Assembly (NCBI RefSeq): GCF_029852145.1
Contig: NC_079972.1
Location: forward strand, 1,698,901-1,762,900
From: Microplitis mediator
Taxonomy: Eukaryota > Arthropoda > Insecta > Hymenoptera > Braconidae
Length of the DNA: 64,000 nucleotides
Direction: 5' to 3'
The notes under the pieces are model-generated. The model did no database searches. It had not been told where the DNA came from and saw only the letters and a list, made by a program, of their open reading frames with translations. This document shows positions 22,845-33,852 of the stretch, piece by piece. Made by a program: the position numbers and the translations under genes. Position 1 is the stretch's first letter, and the number at the start of each line of letters is the position of its first letter.

Positions 22845-22965
22845 ACTTTTTCTCATCAAGTGGGTAATGTATTATATTGTTTAACGCGGGTGCTACAGGG
22901 TTAGTGATATGAAACAAAATAAACTGTATGATTATTACATCCTATTAAAATTACTAACATGATAT

Positions 22966-23771
22966 TGTTACGTCCCACCCTGCTCATCAGATGGCTCTAC
23001 CAATTTTTAAATCTTAAATGATAATAGACCGACCTGAGACCCGCCAAATCGATATATTTAAATAATAGAATTATTAATAATAGTATATTTTCTTTATAAT
23101 GTATATGAATAAGTATGCATCTAAAAATAGTCAAATAGATAAGATATTTTTAATGCATTTGAATATTTATTCATCACCGACGATTTCTCTAAAAGAATGT
23201 TAATGAATAAAAATAGATAAGAATAATTGAACGACAAATAATGACTGTTAAAAAAATAAAAAAGTAAAATTAGTTTTTCCACGAAAAAGTGAAAACATTG
23301 AAAAATATTTTCCAACTGCTGACGCAAGAGCATCCGCGTCGAACGATGATAAGGAAACTCTCTCTTTTTGGGAATAAGGCCCTAAAACCTTATCCCACTT
23401 TTCTCTAGGGTGTTGGCTCATGTAAAGATATAAAAAGTCGATACCCAATGCATCGCTCTCACACATCAACCAGAAAATATAGTAGTGCGGCTTAGAACAC
23501 GCAAGTAAACTCCCAGTTTAATTAAATTATATCATTCTTTTGACACGAAGTTTTTTGTCAAATAGTAATTGTAAAACTCAAGTGTATTTTCATCCAAATT
23601 CTTCGACTATTCTATTTTATATGAATAAATCCAACATATTTATTCTCTAAATCACGACCAAGTTATTTCGAGCTTTCGAGAACTGACCCGTATCCGAAGA
23701 TCTACAGTCACGTCTAATTCAAATAATTCGCGCCGGCATATCACAAGCCGACACGACTCCAGGATGTAACA
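22966..23771. repeat. Solo LTR (806 bp)
   Basis: The sequence begins TGTTACGTCCCACCC and ends GACTCCAGGATGTAACA, so it has TG...CA borders within a short inverted repeat TGTTAC/GTAACA. It is flanked by the 4-bp duplication ATAT (22962-22965, 23772-23775). No internal retroviral region adjoins it, so it looks like a product of LTR-LTR recombination. A Gypsy-type origin is a guess from the 4-bp duplication; the strand is not determined. Confidence 0.75.
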
Positions 23772-23775
23772 ATAT

Positions 23776-24110
23776 TATTATGAACGATAAGTATGAAAGT
23801 ATTTGCTATTTTTTGTTAGACATTTTACCTTTAACCCGCAAGCAATGTTCATCGTTAATTAATACACAACTAGCAACGTTTTTTGGACACTTCTGGTACA
23901 TTTTTAGCAATTCTTCCGACGAATACAATTTGTCAAGGACTGCTTTTACTCGCTTTTGCATTGTTTTCTTTAGCACAGCGGTTGATAACTCAGAGCTTAA
24001 AAATTTTGCTGTCCCGATCTGAACATACTGTTTAAAAAAATAATCTAAATTATATATATATAAATATTATATTATTTATAAATAAATTACATTTTATAAA
24101 TAATAGAAAT
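23776..24110. other. Non-coding stretch
   Basis: An 80-codon open frame at 23780-24022 starts right at the LTR flank. It shows no recognised motif. Confidence 0.4.
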
Positions 24111-24537
24111 CCCAGACAGCATTCAAGTCTAAATGACTGCTTCACGATGTCTTTTTGAAGACGTCCTCAAGAAGTCTTATAATGACTTCTCAAAGGTGTC
24201 ATTTTTAAGAACTCTTAATTAAGAGTTCTTGATGATTTCTTAAATAAGACGTTAGTTTTGTGATGTCTAAATCTATTTTTCTTTTAACTTCTTTATGAAG
24301 TCAAAATTAGGAGCTCATTAAGACGTTATGGTAAGTTCATACTGAAGTCTTATTTGCGAAGTCAGAAAAAAGAACTCTTTGAGAACTCTTTTTTAAAGAC
24401 GTCTTACTGAGTTCGCTAGGTGGCTCATTCAACATCTTGAGAACTTCTTAAAGACTTTTTTAAGATGTTTATAAGACGTCCAAATCATAAATCGGAACTC
24501 ATTCAGAACTCATCAAGACATCATTTTGCTATCTGGG
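24111..24537. mobile_element. TIR-bounded palindromic array (AAGACTTCTTAA words)
   Basis: The left end CCCAGACAGCATTCAAGTC and the right end read in reverse, CCCAGATAGCAAAATGATG, form short inverted termini. Between them, words such as GAAGTCTTA, AAGACGTC, AAGAACTCTT and GAGTTCT recur in both orientations with small variations. No ORF. Same architecture as the arrays at 46.3, 54.3 and 57.0 kb. Confidence 0.65.
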
Positions 24538-24540
24538 ATG

Positions 24541-26700
24541 ATTAAAATTGTGTACGCGATTATTTTTTTTTTTTTTTTTTGGTGTATAAGAGTAATATCA
24601 ATCATTGCTTTATGTCACAATATAATACCACTGGAAAATATTGAAAGAATAAAAAAATTATCAAATTTTTTTAATAATCTTTAATAGGTTTTACCTCAAT
24701 AGGAAATAGTTTTAAGGGCAGTTTTTTCCGTTTACTTAAATTTTTTTCCCAAATTTGGAAACAATTGAGGAGTTTAACAAAAATTGGATATATATTGGTA
24801 TATATGGTTGTAATACGTTACAAAATATTGATTAAAAAGAAAAAAGTTGCTTTCATTTGTTCTAAAAATTCAATCATTTAAAACTGAAAACGATTTTATG
24901 AATAAAATTACAAATTTTCATAGTTATTAAAGATTTTTATGACATCTCGGATTTTGAATTTAAGGATGATACTCTGAAGACTGAAGATTATGATTTCGGG
25001 TGTGTGTGTATTGACGGATGCCCTCTGACTTTGAAATATATTTATTATGTAAGTTTAAGAAATTGCAAAAAGAATAATTTCTAAAGAAACTAAAATTTTT
25101 ATTACAAGAAATCTTTTTAAGGATTCGGAAGATATTGTTAAAAAATTTTTGTTTTCAAACATTGAGGTCGCTTTTCTCTAAAGACCATTATTTCAACTCT
25201 TACAATAATTATATTAATTTCTAAAACATTGCGTTGTCGAAAGAAATCAAATTGTCTTAGTAGTGTTAAAAAATAAAAGAGAACTTTCATTGAGCTCAAA
25301 AATACGTCAGTATTTCTAATTTCTAAGTTAAAAAACTAAAAAAAAAAAAATTAAGTAACTTAAAAGTGGAAAGCTCTCAAAATATAACGCATTGTATTTA
25401 TTTTTAAACTCGGAGAGCTCAGATGTATATTTTGAACTTGCGTAGCTTTAGGACGAATTTCGAAGATGTTCCGTCGCGAACGTAGATTTTAATTATAAAA
25501 ATTTATTTGTATAATTATTTTATTCAATAATTTTATTATTTTAAAATATTTTTCTTGAAGTTATTTTAAGACGGAATATTATATTTTTAAACCTTCTTTT
25601 TTTACATTGTACTCAAAAACATCTGCTTAGGCTTAAATTATGAATTTTATTTTTATTTTCTGTTTGTCCAAATATTTATTGCTCAAATGCAGCACTCGAA
25701 GTAGCTCCATTGTTTAGGGATTGAGTTTAAATTTTAAATTTGTAAAATTTCCAATCTCCTGATTTACAACCACTCTAGTTCATATTTTGAACATTTTTTA
25801 ATCCCTGCAATAAAATCAGTCTAGACACATGGTCCGACGTCCTTGTCCTTCTTGACCAGTCTCATCCTGCCCCTTCCGCTTACCACGTTCCCACGCTGGG
25901 TCAGCCCTTACTTACACTTTTTCCGCTCCACCCAAGGCCCGCGTCCTCCAATCGCAACTCCCGCTTTCCCGTTTTCCAATTTTCTTACTCCCACTCACTT
26001 GGGCCTTAAGCATTTTCGTAAATTGTTAACTCTAAGAAATTTTTGTAAGTTTTCATATTATCAGTTTGTAACTAGAATCTTCACCGAGCAGCAGCTTGGC
26101 TCTCGGATAAAATAAATCAACTTGCAATCAGCAAATTTTAATACTTGAAATATTTTGTTCATTTTTATTTTAAATTAGTTACAACTCATTCCCGGCAAAC
26201 TAGTCGCGGAATCATTCAGAAGAATTACTCTTGAGTTTTTGAGTTTCATAATAATGAGAATTTCGTAGCATTTCCTGCCAGATTGAGCATTGTAGAATTT
26301 TTTTTCGTAATCTTGATAGGATTATTTCCTATTTAGGTACAGCCTTAAAAGTTTACAAGAAACTTTCAAATAATTTTTTTTTAACGCAGCGTTGATTTGC
26401 GCGCTTTATGACGTCTGCGTTGCGAACCCCAAACGGCTGTTTACCGACTGGTGCAAAGAAGTGGAGTAAAATCAAAATAGATGTCCTTGACTTTCACCGG
26501 CGTTGTGAAAAATGAGTGGTGAAATGATATTTCACCACGCGTGTCAAGATTTTTAACTGAGTTCCGTGTATGTAACCCTACGACACGTGCTAAAAACATT
26601 GCTCTCTCGACTTAAAAATTATCTTAGTATTCTAACTATGCAATATACTATTTCTTCCTTTACATTTTCCAGCAATGCATTAATTAGTAGTTATTAAAAG
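24541..26700. other. Non-coding stretch
   Basis: AT-rich sequence with no recognised gene. A C-rich island at 25840-26000 holds an open frame of 90 codons (25843-26115) without recognisable domains. It looks compositionally foreign to its surroundings and may be a fragment of a repeat. Confidence 0.45.
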
Positions 26701-26701
26701 A

Positions 26702-27028
26702 TTATACACTTAGTTCGACATTATTTTCTACCGTCATTACTTCAGTCAAATCCGGAATTCTAGGATTTGGTTGAGACTGACGTCGTCGACGAGGCTGCAG
26801 AGAATTGCCATTTTCCTTTTTACTTTTTTGTTGCAATCTCTTCAGTCGTTGCAAACGAGCAAAAGGTCTTCGAATAACCGATCTTATCATCGGTCGAGGT
26901 GCATTGGATGTTCTTGAAAGCGAACCACCACCAGTAGAAGTTGAAACGTTTTCCTTGTCGTGTTCAGAACCATCTAGTTCATTTCCGTCATTCTTTTCAT
27001 GAATATAAAGGTTCTTATTAGTAAGCAA
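26702..27028 (-). CDS. Candidate terminal exon of an arginine-rich protein
   Basis: The minus-strand frame ends ...TEVMTVENNVELSV before a stop at 26702. It has an acidic start (HEKNDGNELDGSEHDKENVS), a Ser/Thr/Gly linker and strongly basic blocks (RSVIRRPFARLQRLKRLQQK, QPRRRRQSQPNP). This non-repetitive composition is more protein-like than its surroundings and would suit a nuclear or nucleic-acid-binding tail. A TACTAATAAG-like acceptor lies just upstream at about 27017-27030. No family is recognised and no partner exons are identified. Confidence 0.3.
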   Translation of the reverse strand: MLTNKNLYIHEKNDGNELDGSEHDKENVSTSTGGGSLSRTSNAPRPMIRSVIRRPFARLQRLKRLQQKSKKENGNSLQPRRRRQSQPNPRIPDLTEVMTVENNVELSV

Positions 27029-27141
27029 TGAATGTATATAATACTTATAACAAAATTGGGGTTTTTTGGTTTCTTTGTTTTAATGAAGCGAAACAAGTGT
27101 TAACAAAACATGCATATTGGGTTTATCAATTTAAACGTATA

Positions 27142-27308
27142 TTAGGGTGTTTAAAAAAAACAAATTTTTTTTTTATGGTTTTCCAAAATTGAAAGTATAA
27201 CAAAAAAAAAAATTTTGGTACCAATTTGAGCTCTTAACTATAATATTAAGGTTTGCCTCAATCCATTTTTTTATTTTCCATTGAAATAACACAGGAAAAT
27301 TTTTTTTT
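27142..27308 (+). mobile_element. hAT-like MITE left end (TAGGGTG), fragment
   Basis: TAGGGTGTTTAAAAAAAACA resembles the ends of the elements at 11867 and 14887, and GAGCTCTTAACTATAATATTAAGG recurs inside those elements. The copy is interrupted by the oligo-T element at 27309. No right end was found. Confidence 0.5.
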
Positions 27309-27396
27309 AACTTCCCGCTAAGAAAATCGACGATTTTGATCGTCCTAGGAAGCTATTCTGACTATTTTCAGAATGATGTCCAAGTGTCTGTATGTA

Positions 27397-27448
<52 letters not shown>

Positions 27449-27912
27449 CTCTTCGTAACTTTTTAACTAATGAACCGATTTGGATGGTTAAGGCGGCAAT
27501 CGAAAGAACTAGTTGGCCATTAACTTTTCTGAAAATTTCAGATCATTTGATAAAGTAGACTCAAAAATATTGGCGAATTACGAAAATAAAAATTTTTTTT
27601 TTTTAGTTTTTTATTGATTTCTCAGAAACGACTTATACGATCAACTTCAAAATCTAATCAGCTCTAGAACTCAATAAAACGCGTCGATTGCCGCCTTAGC
27701 CATCTCAATCAGATAATTTGCTCGAGAGTTATCGCGGGGGAAAGAAATGCTAAAAAACGGTTTTTTCGAAAACAATGGTATACAAAAGTATTTTCGAGCT
27801 CGAAGAGCTCGGAAATGTATCTACAACAATGTTTTCTAGCTCCTTGAGCTCAAGAAGCTCGAAATCAGCGGGAAGTTTTGGGGCTGGCCCGCAGAGTCAA
27901 CCGATAGACAGA
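27309..27912 (+). mobile_element. Oligo-T-targeting element (AACTTCCCGCT family), copy 2
   Basis: It begins AACTTCCCGCTAAGAAAATC and ends CAACCGATAGACAGA between T runs. The internal microsatellite is a (TG)n tract here (27390-27444) instead of the ACGT repeat of copy 1. It is shorter than the other full copies by internal deletion. Confidence 0.75.
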
Positions 27913-28460
27913 TTTTTTTTTATAATTTTTTAGCTCACAAACCAATTAACGGTTTTTTATGCACAATAAATATTGCAGTGATTGGAATCTTAACTAAATA
28001 TCACTTATACACTACAATAATAACACACTTATATTAGAAATAATAACACCACAATTAACAGCAGTAAAAGAAAGCAAGAGCAATATATAGTTTATTGAAA
28101 TACAATGTTTGCTGTTTAACTGTCAAAATAAGACTGACTGACTTTTGTCGCGCATCTATAAAAACAAGAGAAGAAGGCATTTGTTTTATAGCTATTCAAA
28201 TATTTAAAAGATCAGTTTCACATTCGTTACAATGTTTTTGTAGGAAATTGAATGCTCTACAAAAAAGACACTTATCATTTTCCGATAAATCCCACTGTTC
28301 AAAACTTATTTAAGCTTCAAGTCAAATTTATAGTAAATTTTGTGATTTTTTCACTTTTCCGGCGAAAGTATCAATCTTATCTAAATATTTTATAATAACT
28401 TGTTTGTAGATAATTTTATTCCTTACAAATTATTACGAATAAAGTTTTTCGAAATTTCGC
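27913..28460. other. Non-coding stretch related to other repeats
   Basis: No gene. 28240-28390 (GGAAATTGAATGCTCTACAA, CACTTTTCCGGCGAAA) resembles 51405-51530, so it is part of a dispersed element of the TAGGGTG group. Confidence 0.5.
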
Positions 28461-28463
28461 ATT

Positions 28464-28562
28464 GTTCACAAGTTATTTTCATTTCAATGTCAAGCTTTTG
28501 AAAAAAATAGATTTCTGATTGATTTTAAGAACTTGACATTGAAATGAAAGTAACTTGTGAAC
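28464..28562. repeat. 31-bp inverted repeat (hairpin)
   Basis: 28464-28494 and 28532-28562 are reverse complements at 30 of 31 positions, beginning GTTCACAAGTTA. The loop is 37 bp. Confidence 0.9.
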
Positions 28563-28569
28563 AAGCACA

Positions 28570-28855
28570 ATTTTTCACAGCTAGTAGAAATTAACAAGCC
28601 GCGTCAAATGCTACCTTGGAAATGAAAATTGATTAATCCGTTCAAAAGTTATAGATATTTTCATACGTATGGGCGTACGTACGTACACATACACATACAC
28701 ATACATACACTCGAACATCGTCTTAAAATAAGTTAAAGTAGCTACCTAGAACTTCAAAACGTCAAGATCTGATAGAAATTCGATTTTCGAAAATCGGACC
28801 AAAACCAATAACTTCCCGAGTTTCAGAAAATTTTCAATTTTTTTAGCGAGAAGTT
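28570..28855 (-). mobile_element. Fragment of the AACTTCCCGCT family
   Basis: In reverse it starts AACTTCTCGCTAAAAAAATT and continues through the GGTCCGATTTTCGAAAATCG and ATCAGATCTTGACG region, an ACGT/ACAT microsatellite and AACGGATTAATC-like text. It corresponds to the 5' third of the full copies. Confidence 0.65.
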
Positions 28856-28859
28856 AAAA

Positions 28860-30560
28860 TCCCATTGTATGGGGTATTCGATCCCTTTCGAGTTGGCTGA
28901 CAATTCTGCTTCCTTTTTTACCTAATTAAATTCATATTTCAGGAGTTTTTAAATTATTGTACTTAATCTAAAAAAAAATAATTTATAGGTGTCTTCTATT
29001 CTTTTCCACTTTTATAAAAAAAAAAAAATGTCCAGGATTCCCACTTTCAATTTATATTTCCTTTCAATCTTTTTCTCAAACTCGGAGGACTTCTATAAAT
29101 CCTCAAACATTTTCAGAGTGATGTTTTGTGAAATAAGCCCAGGTGAGAAATAATTTTTTTTTAATTGATAGAAAAAAATAGAAGAAAAGTCGGCCTAGAC
29201 TGGAATGGGCAGGAACAATCGCAAAATTAATTAAAGTTTTTTTTTGATATAATCAAAAAAAATAAAAAATGGTGAACTTCCAGAAAATACCGGTTTATCT
29301 CGAAAAAGGCGGAATTTTAATGGAGTTTATCATCTTTAAATTTTTTTTTCTGGAAAATTCATTCAAAAACAAAAATTCAAATAAAAAAAGGTCCCAATCA
29401 GTCAATTTTTTGAGAAGTTATAGCTATACGAAAAAATTAAAGCCTTTTTTTTTTTAAATCATAACTTTCTTTGGGTTGGGTTAAAAAATTCTAAGAATTG
29501 TTTTTCACAGGGTAGAAAAAGATAAAAAACTTTCAGCTAACTCGAAAAGAGTTGTGGTCAAAGTGGTCATTTTCTATATATATAAGTACATACTATTATA
29601 TCTAAATATGTATGGAGTATATATAATTAGATATGGATTGCATCTTATTATATGTAATCTTTTAGGTAGATTTTTTTTTAAATCTAACTATCGTATTTGT
29701 CCTTATGGCCGATTTTTCAAGGAATTTCGTCATAAACTATCATAATTAGTTTAGTAGAGTTCAAAAATACCATTCGTTAAAAAATTTATATATGTATGTA
29801 TATATATGGGTCATTCCACCAAATTAAATTATTTTTACGGGGTGACCCTCGTCGATTTGGTTCAAACTTTGTGGAGTCGTTCTATATATTAAAAAAAAAA
29901 TTCTCTGAAAATTTGAGCCTTTTATCTGCAGCTGTTTCAAAGTTATGATTTTTTGAATTCTTAAAAAATTTTTGTTTTCAACTTTTTCATTCATTTTTTT
30001 TAAGGAAAAAATTTAAAAAAAAAATGAACACATAACAGTTTTTCGTAGGAAAAATTCTCAGCTTTCCAATAAAAATATCTATTTTATATTTTATGTTACA
30101 GAAGACTTTTTAAAATTCGATTAAAGACAAAAAACGATTTTTATGACTGTGCGGCGCTTGATACATCTAATTTGATATTTTTTTCTGAAAGCTGAGACTT
30201 TTTCCCACAAAATATGTGATTTTCACGATGTGCATATTTTTTGTTTGAACAAAATCAATAATTATTGAAATAAAAGTCGTTGATTTTATAGTTTTAACAA
30301 ACTGTAATAGTTCATTGTGTGGCAAAAGATGAAACAAAACGATGTCAGACGAAAGTAAAGTAGGCTGCCCGAGCCGTAGGCAAAAGCTGACAATAACTGC
30401 AATCTGAAGTCGTGTTTCATCTAGTGTTACACACTATTTTTTTCATGATTACCTGCATTGAAAATTATTATCAGTGTCAGCAGCCAGTTAGAATTAGGTT
30501 ATATTAAGACCAATGCTGTGATCAACCATTAGTGTACGCCTAACTTATGATTTGCAATTT
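28860..30560. other. AT-rich non-coding stretch with a GGGTCATTCCA repeat end
   Basis: No gene recognised. At 29809 GGGTCATTCCACCAAATT begins a repeat end whose inverted counterpart TTTGGCATGGAATGACCCA lies at 60177-60195. The same end motif (GGAATGACCCA) occurs at 16334. Only one end is evident at each site. Confidence 0.45.
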
Positions 30561-30582
30561 ATAATTAAACCCTTTACTTTAC

Positions 30583-31570
30583 CCCTCCAGAACGTTGCAG
30601 CTCGCTTGACCTTCCTTCTAGGATTTGGGTTGAGTGGGCGCGGCTGGGTTATAGGATAAGACCTTATGTACTACTCTCGAATGAAAACCGCAAGGTTGGA
30701 GTGATGAACTTTGTCTTTATTTGATGGTTCAAATTACAACGTTTTCAACTAAACGTCACTTACTCACTCTAGTTTTCACAATTTTATATTTAATTTATAT
30801 TATAGGATTATTTATTCTTAACAAATATTTTATTAAGATTTTAATTTATATTTAATGCGTCCTTTTTACACACCCGAAAAGTGGTTTTATGCGCAAATTA
30901 ACTCGGCACGAGATGAAATCGCAAATTCACGTGATTTGCGTCACTGGTTCGATCGTACCGGATGGTTTTTAAAATCCGACAAATATTGTACTGGACGCAC
31001 GATTACTACGGCTGCGTCAGATCGAATTTTTGATCAATATTTGAGGATTTTTAATAATAATTTGAATTCAATTACTGATTATTCAACGCCGAAACGGATT
31101 CCTGCACTAATTGGATACAAAAGATTTTAGTTTTAAATGCCTTACTGATTATTCTACGCCTAGGGCGGATTCCTGCAGTAAGGTTAGTGAAATTCACGAT
31201 CTTTGACTATTTCTTATTGATTATTCGACGCCGTAGCGGATTCCTGCAATAAGAATTAGTCTAGATAAATTAAGAAGGGCCTTATTGATTATTCAATGCC
31301 GAAACGGATTCCTGCAATAAGGTTTATGTTGAATATATTAAAAATCCTCTTATTGACTTTTCAACGCCTAGGGCGGATTCCTGCAATAAGAGTACACGAA
31401 ATTTCGACGTTCGAATATTTGCGGACCGTAAGTTTTAAGAACCGACTAGCCCTGAGCTATGGGTGCTCAGGCTTTTTATAAACTTTGGTTGGTGATTTGA
31501 TGGGGAATTTATAATTATTGTCATTGGCGGAAAGTGACGACAGTTTATTGTTTATTCGTTAAACTTATTG
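30583..31570 (+). repeat. Interspersed LTR-like repeat, copy 2
   Basis: It matches 2262-2990 over its ends and centre (see the anchors listed there). It contains a 91-codon open frame (30855-31130, with WFDRTGWFLKSDKYC) that is not open in copy 1. The 3' part carries a tandem array of hairpin units. Confidence 0.6.
31070..31395. repeat. Tandem hairpin repeat, five units of about 67 bp
   Basis: Each unit reads CTTATTGATTATTC-aACGCC-NNNGCGGATTCCTGCAATAAG. Its outer parts pair with each other: CCTTACTG/CAGTAAGG, CTTATTG/CAATAAG, CCTTATTG/CAATAAGG and TCTTATTG/CAATAAGA. Centres alternate between GCCGAAACGG and GCCTAGGGCGG. Confidence 0.85.
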
Positions 31571-31572
31571 CA

Positions 31573-32123
31573 TGTGTCTTCCCACTATTCTAAAGCCACT
31601 AATTTTGCCTTATAGGGAATATTTTCCAGTTTTCAAAACCCTTCTTCCATTCTGTTTACGACCAATATGTCCGGAGTTATTAATTATCAAAGCCAAAATA
31701 GACTTGTTTGCTTTGATCAATGATAACTCGGCGCCAAATTATTGTAGAGGATTTTTGAGGCCGGCAAATTAAAGGGCATTAAATTTCCTTAAAGAGTCAT
31801 AAGGTCGGATTATACAAAAAAAATGATTGAAGCCCATAGACTTGTTGGAAGACGAGCAAAAATTTCGAATTTTTTTTCTATCCCTTTATTTTTGTGACCA
31901 GTGTATAGACAGTAAACTTAAATTTTGATATTATTATCATTTCATTTAATTGCAGAACCAACTTTAAGTAGGTCATTATATTCAGGGGGTACCGAAAAAT
32001 CACATTTTTTTATCATTTCATGAGAATATTGTGTACCTGAAGATCGGAACGTTTTTCGCACAATGAAAATAAAAATTCGACAGTAAAAAAATCTACTGGA
32101 TGACTTGATTTCCGAAATGTTTC

Positions 32124-32157
<34 letters not shown>

Positions 32158-32361
32158 CTATAGTTGCTTGTAAATCAGCCGAAAATCTTAGGCCACCACC
32201 ACCTTCGGAAGTTTCCCCTTAAGCAGTCAAATACAATTTTTTTCTTTCATTTTCGTTGCGCGAAAAACGTTCCGACTTTTAAGACATAAAATATTGGAGA
32301 TTTTGAATAACTTAAAGTTTTTATATTTATATTAATAACTGCTTCATTGCAATTTTCTAGT
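31573..32361. other. Non-coding stretch with a TA microsatellite
   Basis: No gene. A (TA)n tract lies at 32129-32157. The phrase GAAGATCGGAACGTTTTTCGCACA (in part) at 32040 recurs inverted at 32262-32280 and, with variants, at 16082, suggesting an inverted-repeat element of about 240 bp. Confidence 0.5.
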
Positions 32362-33404
32362 TGTTGTAATAATAATTAAATAAAGACATGCCAGGACTGG
32401 TTGGTGGTTGGGATGTTTGAAAAATACGCATATTTAAAAATATAACAATATTTTTATTTGTCACAGCACAAAATATCACTGGGTTGCAAATTAAATAGTT
32501 TAATTAATTTATAAATACTGTTAAATGTCTGAGCTCATGAATACGTGAATGATTGAATACAAATTATTGAGTTGAGCCCGAGTAAATAATGAATTAAAAA
32601 CAATCAAATTGAGTTTTATTGAACACTGAGTTGAATGCTAAAATGTCATGATAATAAGTAACATGATGTCAGAGGTTACTGAGCGAAGTGAAATATTGAA
32701 CACGTAATTACTATTTTTAATAGCACTGAATACATAAATAATTTTGTTATTGAGTTTTAATAGTAATGATCACATAATTGAATTGAATTTAATGAGCTCA
32801 TGATAAATTACACTGATTTTAATTTATCTGTTGAACACGTGGTAGCATGATAGCAGAGGCTACTGAGCGAAAAATAACTTTTAGTTTAATTAAAAAATTG
32901 AGCATAATATTAATCAAATAAATAACAAAACTGAGTCTTTTGGTTTGATGAACACTTGAATTAATTTATAAGGTAGAAATTAAGCACCTGTACGATTCTC
33001 CGTCGAAAATAACCTCCTCAGGAACAGGTTGTAGAACATTGGATTTCTTGATGTTGTTTTTTATTTATTTTATGAGCTCTAGTGCGCGCAATTATGAAAA
33101 TAATTATATTTTTATATAGAGTTATGAACCCTTATCGCAGTTTATTGATTACTTGTAATTATTTACTCGAGATGAGCGCAATTTTAATAGATTATACAAA
33201 ACACGTGGTGACACTTGAAAATGTATAAAACGAATAGATAATGGCGTCGGTCTTCTTGCCACGAGGCAGGAAAAATCCATGCGCATGCGTCACACAGCGC
33301 AAGTCAAGTTTGAATAGATAGACACTAGGCCCCAGTAGGTGCTGCCTCTATTTGCCGGAAGTTCAACTACATTCAAATTTGAATGTAGTTGTGATTACGC
33401 AACA
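32362..33404 (-). repeat. BEL/Pao solo LTR, minus orientation (1043 bp)
   Basis: In reverse it starts TGTTGCGTAATCAC and ends ATTACAACA. It aligns along its whole length with the plus-strand LTR at 38948-39985. Flanks are CTAGT (32357-32361) and CCAGT (33405-33409), a 5-bp target duplication with one difference. No internal region is attached. A perfect 26-bp palindrome lies near its start (33365-33390, core ATTCAAATTTGAAT). Confidence 0.85.
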
Positions 33405-33852
33405 CCAGTAATTCTTTAAGTAACCGAGAAAACAATTTTATTTATCTTGGTAATTTTATAACTCATAAATGCATTCATTAACTAATATGCATAAGATATG
33501 AAAACAAATTGTACTAAAGAAAATAATTAAAAATATAATAATAGTGATATGAGTTTCGTAAAACTTAGAACAGAGTAGAATAAAAATTTGAGAATTCTCT
33601 GAAGGTTTAATTCAGTCAAATAATACAATATAGAATTAGAAAACTTTTAACTTACGGTTGTCGAGGTATTTGACTTCTTTGGGACATTTGACGGACTGTA
33701 TTCTGGTAATTTTGCTATGATTATGCGGGTATCCACTGTTTCTATCTTTGAGAACTTTATAATCATCTATTAATCATAATTATAAAACTTAATTCTATAA
33801 ATATTTTGTATAATAATATACCTGTGCACTTGTTTCGATCGATTAAATTCTA
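33405..33852. other. Non-coding stretch
   Basis: AT-rich; nothing recognised. Confidence 0.5.

Noticed and set aside
25843..26115. Protein gene in the C-rich island
   Set aside because: Open frame of 90 codons but no motif, no splice partners and strong composition bias.
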